64,000 bases of DNA from DATKNA01 sp963755755 (GCA_963755755.1 CAVWLJ010000011.1:304032-368031); one strand, 5' to 3'; positions 29,758 to 38,962 are shown, numbered from the stretch's first letter. Translations and numbers: made by a program. Notes: generated by a model from the letters alone, not told the origin.

Positions 29758-30773
29758 CGGCGTCCTCGAGGTTCTCCGTGGTCTGGTCCGCAGCTACCGG
29801 CTCGCCCGGTCGACGCTGTTTCCCGTGAAACACGCTGCTCCTCGTCCGGCTGCGCGAGAGCACCGGCGGCGCCCTCCAGGCGGACTCCCTCGTCTGTTTC
29901 ACGGGAAACACGCGACCTCCGCGAGGCCGCCGTCCACCCCTCCCAGGCGGGGGTCGTCGTCCGGGGCGTCGCCGCGATCGGCCGGAACTGCGGACGACGG
30001 GTCCGCGTCGACGGCCTGCTCCTGGTCGGAGGACGGCCGGCGTGATGTCGCGCGCGTCCGGCCCCGTCCCTCGCCTCGGCGTACGGACGCCGTTCGTCGT
30101 CCGGCTCCAGCCCGGTTTCCGGCGACCGGATGACGACGAGATCGGGTGTCTCGTCCGCGAGCGGAGGGACATCGTCCCCGGCTGATTCACGTGGAACGGA
30201 GTCGAGCCAGGCGAGCCCGACAGCGGTGACGGCCGGAGCAGCGCCACCCCAGCCCCCCAAGGCGGACTGGCCAGGTGGGCCGGCGGCTACCGGCGACAAG
30301 ACGTGATCGTCGTCGTCGGGCAAGGTGATGACGACGCGCGAGGGCGAGCCGTGGACCACGTGCCGGCTGTCGTCGGGGACGCGGCTGTAGCCCGCGGTGC
30401 CGCCGGGCGGATCGACCTCGGGCGCGACGGCGGCCTCGCCCTCGGAGTGCCGGTGCCGAGAGGCACCCGGCCACCCGAGACCGCGGCCGCCACGGGAGGA
30501 CCAGCGATGGGGCCAACCCAGACCCTTCACCGCGACCTCCCAGACCCTGCGCCCACGGGCACGCCACTCGCGCGTTTCCCGTTCCGGCCCGAGGGGAGCG
30601 GACGCACGTTGCTCCCGGGAGCTGTCGCCAATCCAGGTCGGGACGTCGTCGATCGGAGCTGCGGCCACGGAGCCGGGACGAGACCCGGAAGCGATGAGAG
30701 GTCGGCACGACGCCCTGTCACGTGCTGTTGGTGTGGTCCCGAGTGCCATGTCACCACTAAGCCCCGCCATCAC
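29758..30773 (-). CDS. Hypothetical coding region upstream of parA, or ParA N-terminal extension
   Basis: No family is recognised. From ATG 30773 the frame reads through segments with normal coding bias (GEAAVAPEVDPPGGTAGYSR, RVVITLPDDDDHVLSPV, DDVPPLADETPDLVVIRS) to about 30050. The best coding frame then shifts (DQEQAVDADPSSAVPADRGD near 29990, TTENLEDADEP near 29770). The parS sites inside are read as V-P/S-R-E-T/S peptides. The open frame ends in an ATGA overlap with the parA start. It may be a separate acidic protein or the broken N-terminus of ParA; frame breaks prevent a decision. Confidence 0.4.
29817..29832. promoter_or_regulatory. parS centromere site 2
   Basis: TGTTTCCCGTGAAACA; core GTTTCCCGTGAAAC has one mismatch to the consensus palindrome. 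It lies 60 bases upstream of the parA ATG and is the exact reverse complement of site 3. Confidence 0.8.
29895..29910. promoter_or_regulatory. parS centromere site 3
   Basis: TGTTTCACGGGAAACA; core at 29896-29909 differs from GTTTCACGTGAAAC at one position. It lies 62 bases from site 2 in the opposite sense. On the minus strand it encodes VSRET. Confidence 0.8.
30183..30198. promoter_or_regulatory. parS-like site 4
   Basis: TGATTCACGTGGAACG; the core keeps the central CACGTG and differs from the consensus at two symmetrical positions. It falls in the coding-like region upstream of parA, where it is read as VPRES on the minus strand. Confidence 0.6.
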
Positions 30774-30939
30774 GGTGGGGTCCAGGCGGCGCGCCGCGAC
30801 TGTCGAAGACTTGACGCACAGTCACCTCGCTGGAGGCCGATCGTGCCCGGCGGGGGTCGGTCGTCGAGGGCGGGCAGGGACGCCGTTCGATCCGAGGCGA
30901 CGCGGGAGGGCGGGCAGCACGCGGCCGCATCCCTGCTCC

Positions 30940-30955
30940 CGTTCCACGTGAAACC
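30940..30955. promoter_or_regulatory. parS centromere site 5
   Basis: CGTTCCACGTGAAACC; core GTTCCACGTGAAAC (30941-30954) has one mismatch to the consensus and keeps the central CACGTG. Confidence 0.75.
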
Positions 30956-31202
30956 GCTCGACGGACCACCTCGACGAATCAGGTGGCGCCGTGTTCCACG
31001 GGAAGGCCGCGCCGTTCCACAGGGAACAGGAGCGCCGGCGAGGAGGCCGGCGATCCGTTGGAGCCACCCGCTGACGAACGCGAGCGCATCCGCTCGCTCT
31101 CGCTCGCGTGGGATGTGAAGAGAAGATCGGGAGCCATGCCAGGCCGGGCCCACGCGGTCGGGGAGGCGGGGGTTGGCTCGGGCGGCACGGTTGGAAGGCC
31201 GC

Positions 31203-31218
31203 GGATTCACGTGGAACA
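31203..31218. promoter_or_regulatory. parS-like site 6
   Basis: GGATTCACGTGGAACA; core GATTCACGTGGAAC is identical to that of site 4, with two mismatches to the consensus. Confidence 0.6.
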
Positions 31219-31282
31219 CGACAAGCCCGGGGCCTTGCGCCGGACCGCGTGGCCGTCGACGTCACGCGTGCACCAGAACCAC

Positions 31283-31298
31283 TGATTCACGTGAAACG
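31283..31298. promoter_or_regulatory. parS centromere site 7
   Basis: TGATTCACGTGAAACG; core GATTCACGTGAAAC (31284-31297) has one mismatch to the consensus. It lies 4 bases after the rsmG stop. Confidence 0.75.
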
Positions 31299-31301
31299 CG
31301 A

Positions 31302-32021
31302 TCAGCGCCTGCTGCGCCGAGCCCGCTTCCCACCCCGAGACGACCGTGGGGGACCGTCACCCTTACGGATCTCCACCACAGTGGTGGCTTCCTCCAGCAG
31401 CTCCGCGCCGACCTCGAGGACGCGCCACTGCACCGCACCCAACGGCGGCAGCCGGTCCGCGGTCTCGACGAGTTCCTCCGCAGCGGACCTGCCCTTGATG
31501 GCGAGCATGGTTCCGCCTGACCTCACGAGAGGGAGGCACCACGCCGAGAGCTTCGCCAGGGGCGCGACGGCGCGTGCCGTTGCGACGTCCGCCCAGCCGC
31601 CGTCCAGTTCCTCGGCGCGACCCCGGAGGACCGCCACGTTGCCGAGCCCGAGGTCGGAGGTGACCTCCTCCAGCCACGCCACGCGACGCAGCAACGGCTC
31701 GACCAGCGTCACGTGGACGTCCTCGCGCGCGATCGCGAGCACGATGCCCGGCAGGCCCGCGCCCGAGCCGACGTCGACGACGTCGGCCCGCTGAGGGAGC
31801 AGGGGCGCCACGGCGGCGCAGTTGAGGATGTGCCGGGTCCACAGCCGTGGCACCTCGCGAGGCCCGAGCAGGCCACGTTCGACGGCCGTGGTGCCCAAGT
31901 GCTCGGCGAAGGCTTCCGCGAGCGGACTCCGGACGCCGAAGTAGGCCTCCATGGCAGCCGCGGGCGCGGCCGCCGGCGGCACCGGCAGCTGCCCATTCCC
32001 CGCGGGTTCGCCCGCGCTCAC
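31302..32021 (-). CDS. rsmG: 16S rRNA (guanine527-N7)-methyltransferase
   Basis: The SAM-binding motif VVDVGSGAGLPGIVLAIARED and the preceding VPRLWTRHILNCAAVAPLLP are diagnostic of RsmG/GidB, as is ATARAVAPLAKLSAWCLPLVRSGG further on. It methylates G527 in 16S rRNA; loss confers low-level streptomycin resistance. GTG 32021, 4 bases after the jag stop, gives 240 residues with a short Pro/Ala-rich head; an internal ATG (MEAYFGVRSP) would also leave the fold intact. It is part of the rpmH-to-rsmG gene chain. Confidence 0.94.
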   Translation of the reverse strand: MSAGEPAGNGQLPVPPAAAPAAAMEAYFGVRSPLAEAFAEHLGTTAVERGLLGPREVPRLWTRHILNCAAVAPLLPQRADVVDVGSGAGLPGIVLAIAREDVHVTLVEPLLRRVAWLEEVTSDLGLGNVAVLRGRAEELDGGWADVATARAVAPLAKLSAWCLPLVRSGGTMLAIKGRSAAEELVETADRLPPLGAVQWRVLEVGAELLEEATTVVEIRKGDGPPRSSRGGKRARRSRR

Positions 32022-32025
32022 GGCG

Positions 32026-32637
32026 TCAAGCGACAGGCTGAACGACCACGCGCCGCGACGGCTCGACGCCCTCGGACTCACTGGCGAGTCCGGCCTCGGC
32101 GACGACGTCGTGGACGACCTTGCGCTCGAAGGCGTTCATGGGCTCGAGGCGCACCGCCTCGCCGGTCCGGCGGACCTCGGCCACCGCACGGGCCGCAACG
32201 TCCTCCAGCGTGCGCCGACGGTTGGCGCGATAGCCGGCGACGTCGAGCATCAGGCGGCTGCGCTCACCCGTCCGCGCCTGCACCGCCAGCCGCGCCAGCT
32301 CCTGCAGTGCCTCGAGCACCTCGCCGTGCCCGCCGACGAGGCTGCGCAGCTCACGATCCCGGCCGCTCTCGGTCAGGATGGCGACGGAGGCGCGTCCGTT
32401 CTCGACGTCGATGTCGATGTCGCCGTCCAGATCGACGATGTCGAGGAGCTCCTCGAGGTAGTCCGCCGCGACCTCGCCCTCCTCCTCCAGCCGCTTCAGC
32501 GACGCCCGGCCCTTCGGCCGCTCGGCCTCGTCGTCGTGGGTCGCGTCCTCCGGCTCGTGGTCGGGAGCTGCGGTCGCGACCCCTCCGCCCTGCTCCTGCT
32601 GCTCGTCCTGGTTCGCCGCTGGATCCATCTGGGTCAC
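32026..32637 (-). CDS. jag: Jag/KhpB family RNA-binding protein (KH-II and R3H domains)
   Basis: After an acidic N-terminus the protein carries a KH-like domain (LEELLDIVDLDGDIDIDVENG, LVGGHGEVLEALQELARLAV). A C-terminal R3H domain follows (MNAFERKVVHDVVAEAG...GVEPSRRVVV). It is an RNA-binding protein that with KhpA affects cell elongation in Gram-positives. It is encoded between yidC and rsmG as in all actinobacteria. GTG 32637 follows GGAGAGG at 6 bases; upstream GTG 32652 would overlap that ribosome binding site. Confidence 0.92.
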   Translation of the reverse strand: MTQMDPAANQDEQQEQGGGVATAAPDHEPEDATHDDEAERPKGRASLKRLEEEGEVAADYLEELLDIVDLDGDIDIDVENGRASVAILTESGRDRELRSLVGGHGEVLEALQELARLAVQARTGERSRLMLDVAGYRANRRRTLEDVAARAVAEVRRTGEAVRLEPMNAFERKVVHDVVAEAGLASESEGVEPSRRVVVQPVA

Positions 32638-32719
32638 GATGTTCCTCTCCACGATGTCGTGACGCCGCCCCCGAACGTCGGCGTCACCGAATGGTCGACG
32701 CCCAGGGCGTCAACGACTG

Positions 32720-33727
32720 TTACCCGGCCTCGTGCTGCCCTCGCCGGGCCGCTTCGAGGTGGCCGGGGCGGGGGCGCGCGTACTGCCGCCTCGCTTGGAC
32801 CGGTTCTGCCGCTTCGGCTGCTGGCGCTGCCCGGGCCGAGGCGGCTCCGGCGACACCCGGCTCGGTGGCGGCGATGGCAGGCTCGGCCCCCTTGCGGGAC
32901 GCCTTCTCGCGCCGCCGCTCGAGCAGCGCCTTCTCAGCGAGCGACCCGGGCGCCGGCATCCGGCGGATCACGTAGAACTGCTGGCCCATGGACCACAGGT
33001 TCGTCGTCAGCCAGTAGATGAGCACGCCGATCGGGAAGTTGACGCCCGAGACCGCGAAGATCAGCGGCAGGAGGTACATCAGCATCTTCTGCTGACGCGC
33101 GAACGGATTGTCCAACGCCGACGCCGGCATGTTCTTGGTCATCAACTGTCGCTGCGTCGTGAACGTCGTCAGCGACATGAGGATGATGAGGATGACCGTG
33201 ACGATCCGCGTCGCCGTGTTCGGGGCGTGGATGAACGTCGCCGACAGCGGCGCCCCGAGGATCGTGGCGTGGTCGGCCGAGGCGACGAGCTCCGCGTTGA
33301 GCGGACCGACCGTCTTCCCCTGGGGGATGCCGTTGAGCACCCGGAACAGGGCGAAGAACACGGGCGACTGGAGCAGGATCGGCAGGCACGAGGCGAACGG
33401 ATTGGTCCCGCTCTCCTTGTAGAGAGCCATCGTCTCCTGCGTGAGCGCCTGCCGGGACGCCGGATCCGACTTGCCCTTGTACTTCTCCTGGATCTTCTTC
33501 ATCTCCGGCTGGATCAGCTGCATCGCGCGGGAGGCGCGGATCTGCCGGACGAAGAGCGGGATGAGCAGGATCCGGATGACGACCACGAGACCGACGATCG
33601 AGAACGCCCAGGTCCACCCGGAGTCGGGGGGGAGACCGATCGTGCTGAGCACCGTGTGCCAGGCGACCATGATGGACGCCACCGCATACTCCAGCGGCAT
33701 CAGTACTGTGAAGAACCAGTCGAACAT
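32720..33727 (-). CDS. yidC: Membrane protein insertase YidC
   Basis: The YidC/Oxa1 core is present: WTWAFSIVGLVVVIRILLIPL with the hydrophilic-groove Arg, RAMQLIQPEMKKIQEKYKGKSD, NPFASCLPILLQSPVFFALFR and LPLIFAVSGVNFPIGVLIYWLTTNLW. Five membrane helices and a charged Ala/Arg-rich C-terminal tail fit the Gram-positive type without the large periplasmic domain. It inserts membrane proteins with or without SecYEG. ATG 33727 follows GAGGAAAG. Confidence 0.95.
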   Translation of the reverse strand: MFDWFFTVLMPLEYAVASIMVAWHTVLSTIGLPPDSGWTWAFSIVGLVVVIRILLIPLFVRQIRASRAMQLIQPEMKKIQEKYKGKSDPASRQALTQETMALYKESGTNPFASCLPILLQSPVFFALFRVLNGIPQGKTVGPLNAELVASADHATILGAPLSATFIHAPNTATRIVTVILIILMSLTTFTTQRQLMTKNMPASALDNPFARQQKMLMYLLPLIFAVSGVNFPIGVLIYWLTTNLWSMGQQFYVIRRMPAPGSLAEKALLERRREKASRKGAEPAIAATEPGVAGAASARAAPAAEAAEPVQARRQYARPRPGHLEAARRGQHEAG

Positions 33728-33740
33728 GCTTTCCTCGCCG

Positions 33741-34100
33741 TCAGGCGGCACGCCGAGGCGGCCGGTGGTCGGCGACTGTCGCCGCCGGGTCAGTCAGGTG
33801 GCGCTCCTCGTGCTGCGCTGATGCCGGAGCCGCAGACGTCGCCCTGGGGGGAACGAGGTCGACGCCGCCAGGGTTCCAGGGGTGACAGCGGCCGAGCCGC
33901 CTGATCGCCAGCCATCCGCCGCGCACGAGCCCGTGCCGATCGACCGCCTCGAGGGCGTAGCTGGAGCACGACGGGTAGAAGCGACAGGTCTGGCCGTACA
34001 GCGGGGACACGACGAGCTGCCAGAGGCGCAGCAACAGGACCACGACCGTGGCCGGCAGCCGGACGAGACGATGCAGCGCGCGTCGCGCGAGGCCGCTCAC
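33741..34100 (-). CDS. yidD: Membrane protein insertion efficiency factor YidD
   Basis: A 119-residue protein with an amphipathic N-terminus (VVVLLLRLWQLVVSPLYGQ) and the YidD signature CRFYPSCSSYALEAVDRHG...GWLAIRRLGRCHPWNPGG with its conserved cysteines. It assists YidC. The start overlaps the rnpA stop (ATGA at 34097-34100), so it is translationally coupled, and yidC follows 13 bases downstream. Confidence 0.94.
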   Translation of the reverse strand: MSGLARRALHRLVRLPATVVVLLLRLWQLVVSPLYGQTCRFYPSCSSYALEAVDRHGLVRGGWLAIRRLGRCHPWNPGGVDLVPPRATSAAPASAQHEERHLTDPAATVADHRPPRRAA

Positions 34101-34459
34101 GCCGGACGCTCCTGAGCCGTCAGCGCACCGGCCCGCTGCAGGGCCCGGCTCAGGTCCTGGCCGAGGGCCGCGGCGGGGACGCCGGCGGACGCCGGCTGGG
34201 CCCGGACGACGACGTGCGACCCCGGCACGATCTGCGGGAGCAGCGAGCGGACGAGCGAACGAAGACGTCGCTTCGTCCTGTTCCGCACCACTGCCCCTCC
34301 GACCGCCTTCGACACCACGAATCCGACGACGGTCGGCCGGTCGGCCTCGGTCGGTGGCAGTACATGGACGACGAGGGTGCGGCTGCCGGCCCGACGGCCA
34401 CGGCGCACCGCGGCGCCGAAGTCGGAGCTCCGACGCATCCGATTCGGCGCTGCGAGCAC
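34097..34459 (-). CDS. rnpA: Ribonuclease P protein component
   Basis: VLAAPNRMRRSSDFGAAVRRGRR at the start and the RNase P protein signature VVRNRTKRRLRSLVRSLLP (basic helix contacting pre-tRNA and RNase P RNA) identify it. It is 120 residues long, as usual. GTG 34459 gives the conserved N-terminus; a longer reading adds unrelated Pro/Ala residues. It lies between rpmH and yidD, overlapping yidD by 4 bases. Confidence 0.93.
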   Translation of the reverse strand: MLAAPNRMRRSSDFGAAVRRGRRAGSRTLVVHVLPPTEADRPTVVGFVVSKAVGGAVVRNRTKRRLRSLVRSLLPQIVPGSHVVVRAQPASAGVPAAALGQDLSRALQRAGALTAQERPA

Positions 34460-34481
34460 GGGGGACGGACCAGTGGGGGCG

Positions 34482-34619
34482 TCAGGCGGAGAGCTCGGTG
34501 CGGCCCTTGCGGCGGCGCGCCGCAAGGATGGCGCGCCCGGCCCGCGTGCGCATGCGCAGCCGGAAGCCGTGCGTCTTGGCCCGGCGCCGGTTGTTCGGCT
34601 GGAACGTCCGCTTGCTCAC
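34482..34619 (-). CDS. rpmH: 50S ribosomal protein L34
   Basis: The 45-residue VSKRTFQPNNRRRAKTHGFR start, RMRTRAGRAILAARRRKGR core and TELSA end are the complete L34. GTG 34619 lies behind GGAG. It is the first gene of the leftward rpmH-rnpA-yidD-yidC-jag-rsmG set that begins at the origin. Confidence 0.96.
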   Translation of the reverse strand: MSKRTFQPNNRRRAKTHGFRLRMRTRAGRAILAARRRKGRTELSA

Positions 34620-35372
34620 CTGTACGTCTCCACGTTCATACGTGCACGGGAAGGGGTGCGCCCGGACCAGGCCGGGAAGCACGCTCGGAGCCGGCCCAGG
34701 CCGCCCTCAGGGCACGGCGCATCTGCCTGCTGTCAAGCCTCGCTACGGTACGTCCGCGCGATGACCAGGGTCAAACCAGCACGCTTCTCCACGGCCTGTG
34801 GATAACTTCTGTGGACGAAGAGCCCGTCGCGAACAGGGGCGGAGCGGGCCGACCGCGTCCGGCCGGAGTCGTCGTCCACAGCCCGTCGCAGGAGCCGGAT
34901 GCGCCGCGCCGGCCCGCCGCAAGAACCTGGCGGACGACGACGACGGCAGTAGCCCAGGGCGAGGTAGCAGGCCGGACACGGAAAGTGTCGAAGATGACCA
35001 CGGGATCGGGCCTCGCGCTCTGCCGGCGGGAGCGTTCACGCAGGCCAGAGGCCCGAAGCGAGATCAGCGTGGGTCTCATGCCGAGGAATCGACCGTACGT
35101 ACCGTGACGGTTCTCGGACCTTCAGTAGGTGGGGTCCGGACATGCCCAGGATGGTGCCGAACAGGCTATGGTCCTGTGGTGCTGCAGCCCGGGTCCGCGC
35201 GACACGCCGAGAGATCAAAGGTTGCAGCGCACGATCCGGAGCTCGCCCCAACGGCCGAGCCTCCTGCTGCGAGCCAGAGCGGTGACGCCGGCCCGCCACC
35301 ACCTATACACAGCGTGTGGACAACCGTGTGGACGACGGAACCGTCCCCCAGCAGCGACGGAGGGACGCGACA
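34620..35372. other. rpmH-dnaA intergenic region with DnaA boxes and divergent promoters
   Basis: A 753-base non-coding stretch between divergent rpmH and dnaA. A perfect DnaA box TTATCCACA lies on the minus strand at 34797-34805. TCGTCCACA occurs at 34810-34818 (minus), 34872-34880 (plus) and 35327-35335 (minus), and TTGTCCACA at 35315-35323 (minus). The two boxes next to dnaA are placed for autoregulation of dnaA. No gene is visible. Confidence 0.75.
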
Positions 35373-37015
35373 GTGACGATGCCCGACGACGACTTCCCGG
35401 CGGTCTGGAACCGCGCGATCGAGGCATTGGACGCCGTCGGTGTCACCCGTCACCAGAAGGGCTTCGTCCGGCTGACCCGTCCGCTGGGTCTGCTCGACGG
35501 CACGGCACTGGTCGCGGCGCCCAACGACTTCACGAAGGACGTCCTCGAGCAACGGCTCCGGGAGCAGCTGGTCCAGGTCCTCTCCGCCGAGCTCGGGCAG
35601 CCCGTCCGCCTGGCCGTCACCGTCGACCCCGGCATCGTCCCGCCATCCACCCCGGTGCCCGCGGGCGACCAGGGCGAGCTCCCCGGCTTCGACGCCGGCC
35701 ACCTGGGCGGCGGGCTGAGCCGGGACGTCGCCGCCGCGCGCTCCGTCGCGCGGTCGTCGGTCCGGGACGACCTCGAGCTGATACCCGCACCGGCCCCGCC
35801 GGATCAAGGAGTCGGGGTGGCCGACGGCTATCTCGAGCTGGACCTGCGCCGGGCCGACGCCGGCGACGACCGTCGACGGGAACCAGCGGAGGGCGCGGCG
35901 CGGCGGACCACCCCGACGATCGGGTGCTCCCGCCTCGCCCAGGGACCGGACGCGGCCAGGGTGGGCGGCCGGCGTCCGAGCCGGTCCGGCTGAACCCCAA
36001 GTACACGTTCGAGACGTTCGTCATCGGGGCCAGCAACCGCTTCGCCCACGCCGCCGCGGTCGCCGTGGCCGAGGCGCCGGCGAAGGCGTACAACCCGCTG
36101 TTCGTCTACGGGGAGTCCGGCCTGGGCAAGACCCACCTGCTGCACGCGATCGGGCACTACGCCTACAGCCTCTATCCCAACGTGCGGGTGCGGTACGTGA
36201 ACTCGGAGGAGTTCACCAACGACTTCATCAACAGCATCCGGGACGACAAGGCGAGCGCGTTCCAGCGCCGCTACCGGGACGTCGACGTCCTCCTCATCGA
36301 CGACATCCAGTTCCTGCAGGGCAAGGTGCAGACGCAGGAGGAGTTCTTCCACACCTTCAACACGCTGCACAACGCGAACAAGCAGGTCGTCATCACCTCG
36401 GACCTGCCGCCCAAGCAGCTCGCCGGCTTCGAGGAGCGCATGCGCTCGCGCTTCGAGTGGGGCCTCATCACCGACGTCCAGCCGCCCGACCTCGAGACGC
36501 GGATCGCCATCCTGCGCAAGAAGGCCATCGGCGAACGACTGCAGGCGCGGGACGACGTCCTGGAGTACATCGCCAGCAAGATCTCGACGAACATCCGCGA
36601 ACTCGAGGGTGCACTGATCCGCGTCACCGCGTTCGCCAGCCTGAACCGTCAGCAGGTGGACCTCTCGCTCGCGGAGATCGTCCTCAAGGACCTCATCCCG
36701 GCGGACGACAGCCCCGAGATCACCTCGGCAACGATCATGGCTCAGACGGCCGCCTACTTCAGCCTCACGATGGAGGACCTCTGCGGGCAGTCCCGCTCGC
36801 GGGTCCTCGTCACCGCCCGCCAGATCGCCATGTACCTGTGCCGCGAGCTGACCGACCTGTCGCTGCCGAAGATCGGGCAGCAGTTCGGCGGCCGCGACCA
36901 CACCACGGTCATCCACGCCGATCGCAAGATCCGACAGCTCATGGCCGAGCGGCGCTCCATCTACAACCAGGTCACGGAGCTGACCAACCGCATCAAGCAG
37001 ACCGCCCGGGGCTGA
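35373..37015 (+). CDS. dnaA: Chromosomal replication initiator protein DnaA (frame break in domain II)
   Basis: Domain I (WNRAIEALDAVGVTRHQKGF) is followed by a variable Asp/Pro-rich domain II, within which the frame changes at about 35885-35990. Domains III-IV then continue from LNPKYTFETFVIGASNRFAH. The AAA+ Walker A GESGLGKTHLLHAIG, Walker B VLLIDDIQFLQGK, and the DNA-binding signature QFGGRDHTTVIHADRKI are intact. It unwinds oriC and recruits the helicase. GTG 35373 lies 8 bases after GGAGGG. DnaA boxes upstream suggest autorepression. Confidence 0.95.
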
Positions 37016-37031
37016 CTCCCGCCCGCTCCCG

Positions 37032-37066
37032 TCAGGGCTCCGGCGTCCACGACGCGGGAGCCCTGA
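37032..37066 (+). terminator. dnaA terminator hairpin
   Basis: TCAGGGCTCC (37032-37041) pairs exactly with GGAGCCCTGA (37057-37066), and the interior adds GCGTC/GACGC around a CAC loop. The stem starts 16 bases after the dnaA stop and no U-tract follows. Confidence 0.7.
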
Positions 37067-37751
37067 GGTCTCTCCACATCGCGCGCGCCGGAACGCTCAC
37101 CCACCGGAGTCGAGCCTCGTACGCACCCCTGCAGGCCCTCGGCGCTCCTAGCTGCGGCGTCTCAGCGGGCGGGATCCGGGTGCGGGGACGCGGCGGCGAC
37201 ACGTCGGCGCCGATCCCTCCGCGCCGACTGCGCAAATAGCAGGGCGTGACTCGGAGGGCACGCCTCGCCAAGGTAGACACGATCAGACACGCTTCGTACA
37301 CAACCTGGGGACAACCTTGTGGACGAACCCGGGCACAGCACAGCACCGGGTCAGGAAACAGCCCGGTGGACGAACCTGTGGACGACGGTGGACAGCCCCG
37401 GCTCCGCTGTGGAGTGCGGGCGACCTCGAGGTGAACAACGCCCGGGCGCGGACGGGGACGAGGCTGCTCCGTCCACCGCTCGTCCCCGGTCCGGCCACGG
37501 TCGTCGACAACTCCTCGACAGGCCCGCGGAGTGGTGACCTGCACGAACAGGGGTTGTCCCCAGGATCCACAGCCGTGATGACGAGGAACGAGGAGAGACC
37601 CTTCGGGAAGCTGTGAACACCCACATCAAGCCCCTCACCCCTCCGGCTGCCCGGACGGTCGGAGCTGTCCCAGGGGCGGTTCACCGCGGGCCCCGACTCG
37701 CGTACTGTCGTGCGGGCGCTCCCCGCTCTCCCCGCACGAAAGGCGGTCACC
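37067..37751. other. oriC: Probable origin of replication oriC (dnaA-dnaN intergenic region)
   Basis: A 685-base non-coding region between dnaA and dnaN, the usual actinobacterial oriC location. DnaA-box-like sites: TTGTCCCCA at 37306-37314 (minus) and 37554-37562 (plus), TCGTCCACA at 37318-37326 and 37377-37385 (minus). Several GTGGAC half-matches lie near 37366-37410, and GATCCACAG near 37565. The dnaN promoter should lie at the right end. The extent of the functional origin cannot be defined from sequence alone. Confidence 0.75.
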
Positions 37752-38882
37752 GTGAAGTTCCGCGTCGAACGTGACGTCCTCGCCGAAGCGGTGACCTGGG
37801 TGGCGCGTGCGCTCCCCGCGCGTCCGCCGGTGCCCGTCCTCGCCGGTCTGCTGCTCGAGGCGGACCAGGACGGCGTCCTGCGCCTCTCCAGCTTCGACTA
37901 CGAGGTCTCGGCGCGCGTCGAGGTGCCGTCCGAGGTCGCGGACCCCGGCACCGTGCTCGTCTCCGGGCGTCTCCTGGCGGACATCTCGCGCTCGCTGCCG
38001 GGCAAGCCGGTGGACGTCTCCACCGACGGATCCCGGGTGTCGCTCACCTGCGGGTCGAGCCGCTTCACGCTGCTGACCATGCCGGTCGACGAGTACCCGA
38101 CGCTGCCGGCGATGCCGGACGGCTCCGGAGTGCTCGCCGCCGACGTCTTCTCGCAGGCGGTCGCTCAGGTGACCGTCGCGGCCAGCCGCGACGAGACGCT
38201 GCCGATCCTCACCGGGGTGCGGATGGAGATCGAGGGCGAACGGGTCACCCTGCTCGCCACGGACCGGTACCGGCTCGCGATGCGCACCCTCCCGTGGCGC
38301 CCCGCGACACCGGGCACGAGCGCCGTCGCGCTGGTCCGGGCCCGGACGCTCTCGGAGGTCTCCAAGGCCGTGGGCTCGGCGGGCGACGTCACCCTCGCCC
38401 TGAGCACGGGCAGCGGCAGCGAGCTCATCGGCTTCGAGGCCGGCGGGCGCCGCACCACCTCGTTGCTCGTCGACGGGGAGTACCCCAAGGTGCGGGCACT
38501 GTTCCCGAGCGAGTCCCTCGCGCACGCCGTCGTGGACACGCACGCGCTCCTCGAGGCGGTCCGCCGCGTCGCGCTCGTCGCGGAGCGGAACACGCCGATC
38601 CGGCTGAGCTTCACCGACGGTGCCGTCACCCTCGAGGCCGGCCAGGGCGAGGACGCGCAGGCGTCCGAGGCCGTCGAGTGCTCGATGCAGGGCGAGGACC
38701 TGTCGATCGCGTTCAACCCCGCCTTCCTGCTCGACGGGCTCGGCGCGCTGGGGACGCCGTTCGCGCGGCTGTCCTTCACCGTCGCGCAGAAGCCCGCGGT
38801 GATCTCCGGGCAGGCCGAGGCCGACGGCGAGGACGACGACAGCTATCGCTACCTGCTGATGCCCGTCCGGCTCGCCGGCTGA
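37752..38882 (+). CDS. dnaN: DNA polymerase III subunit beta (sliding clamp)
   Basis: A 376-residue protein starting VKFRVERDVLAEAVTWVARALP, with the three clamp domains visible. Segments include VSGRLLADISRSLPG, LLTMPVDEYPTLPAMPD, VTLLATDRYRLAMRTLPW, LVDGEYPKVRALFPSE and the C-terminal YRYLLMPVRL that forms the partner-binding pocket. It tethers polymerase III to DNA. GTG 37752 is preceded by AAAGG. It follows oriC and begins the rightward dnaN-gnd-recF-DUF721 set. Confidence 0.96.
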   Translation: MKFRVERDVLAEAVTWVARALPARPPVPVLAGLLLEADQDGVLRLSSFDYEVSARVEVPSEVADPGTVLVSGRLLADISRSLPGKPVDVSTDGSRVSLTCGSSRFTLLTMPVDEYPTLPAMPDGSGVLAADVFSQAVAQVTVAASRDETLPILTGVRMEIEGERVTLLATDRYRLAMRTLPWRPATPGTSAVALVRARTLSEVSKAVGSAGDVTLALSTGSGSELIGFEAGGRRTTSLLVDGEYPKVRALFPSESLAHAVVDTHALLEAVRRVALVAERNTPIRLSFTDGAVTLEAGQGEDAQASEAVECSMQGEDLSIAFNPAFLLDGLGALGTPFARLSFTVAQKPAVISGQAEADGEDDDSYRYLLMPVRLAG

Positions 38883-38962
38883 GGCCCGGGGACACCGCGA
38901 CCTGCCGCACGATCAGGCCAGTGGCAGGCTTGGCCTGAAACCAGCCGATCGCCAGACCAGTG

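Larger units (their letters stand above)
30774..31301. other. Intergenic region with parS-like sites between the parA block and rsmG
   Basis: No frame here has convincing coding features or a recognisable family. The region contains three clear parS-like palindromes (30940, 31203, 31283). Two weaker ones are GTTCCACGGGAAGG near 30992 and GTTCCACAGGGAAC at 31014. The promoter of the parAB operon is expected here. Confidence 0.5.

Noticed and set aside
30303..31118. Plus-strand frame through the parS region
   Set aside because: Composition is antisense-like, it has no ribosome binding site or known domain, and the minus strand shows better codon bias.
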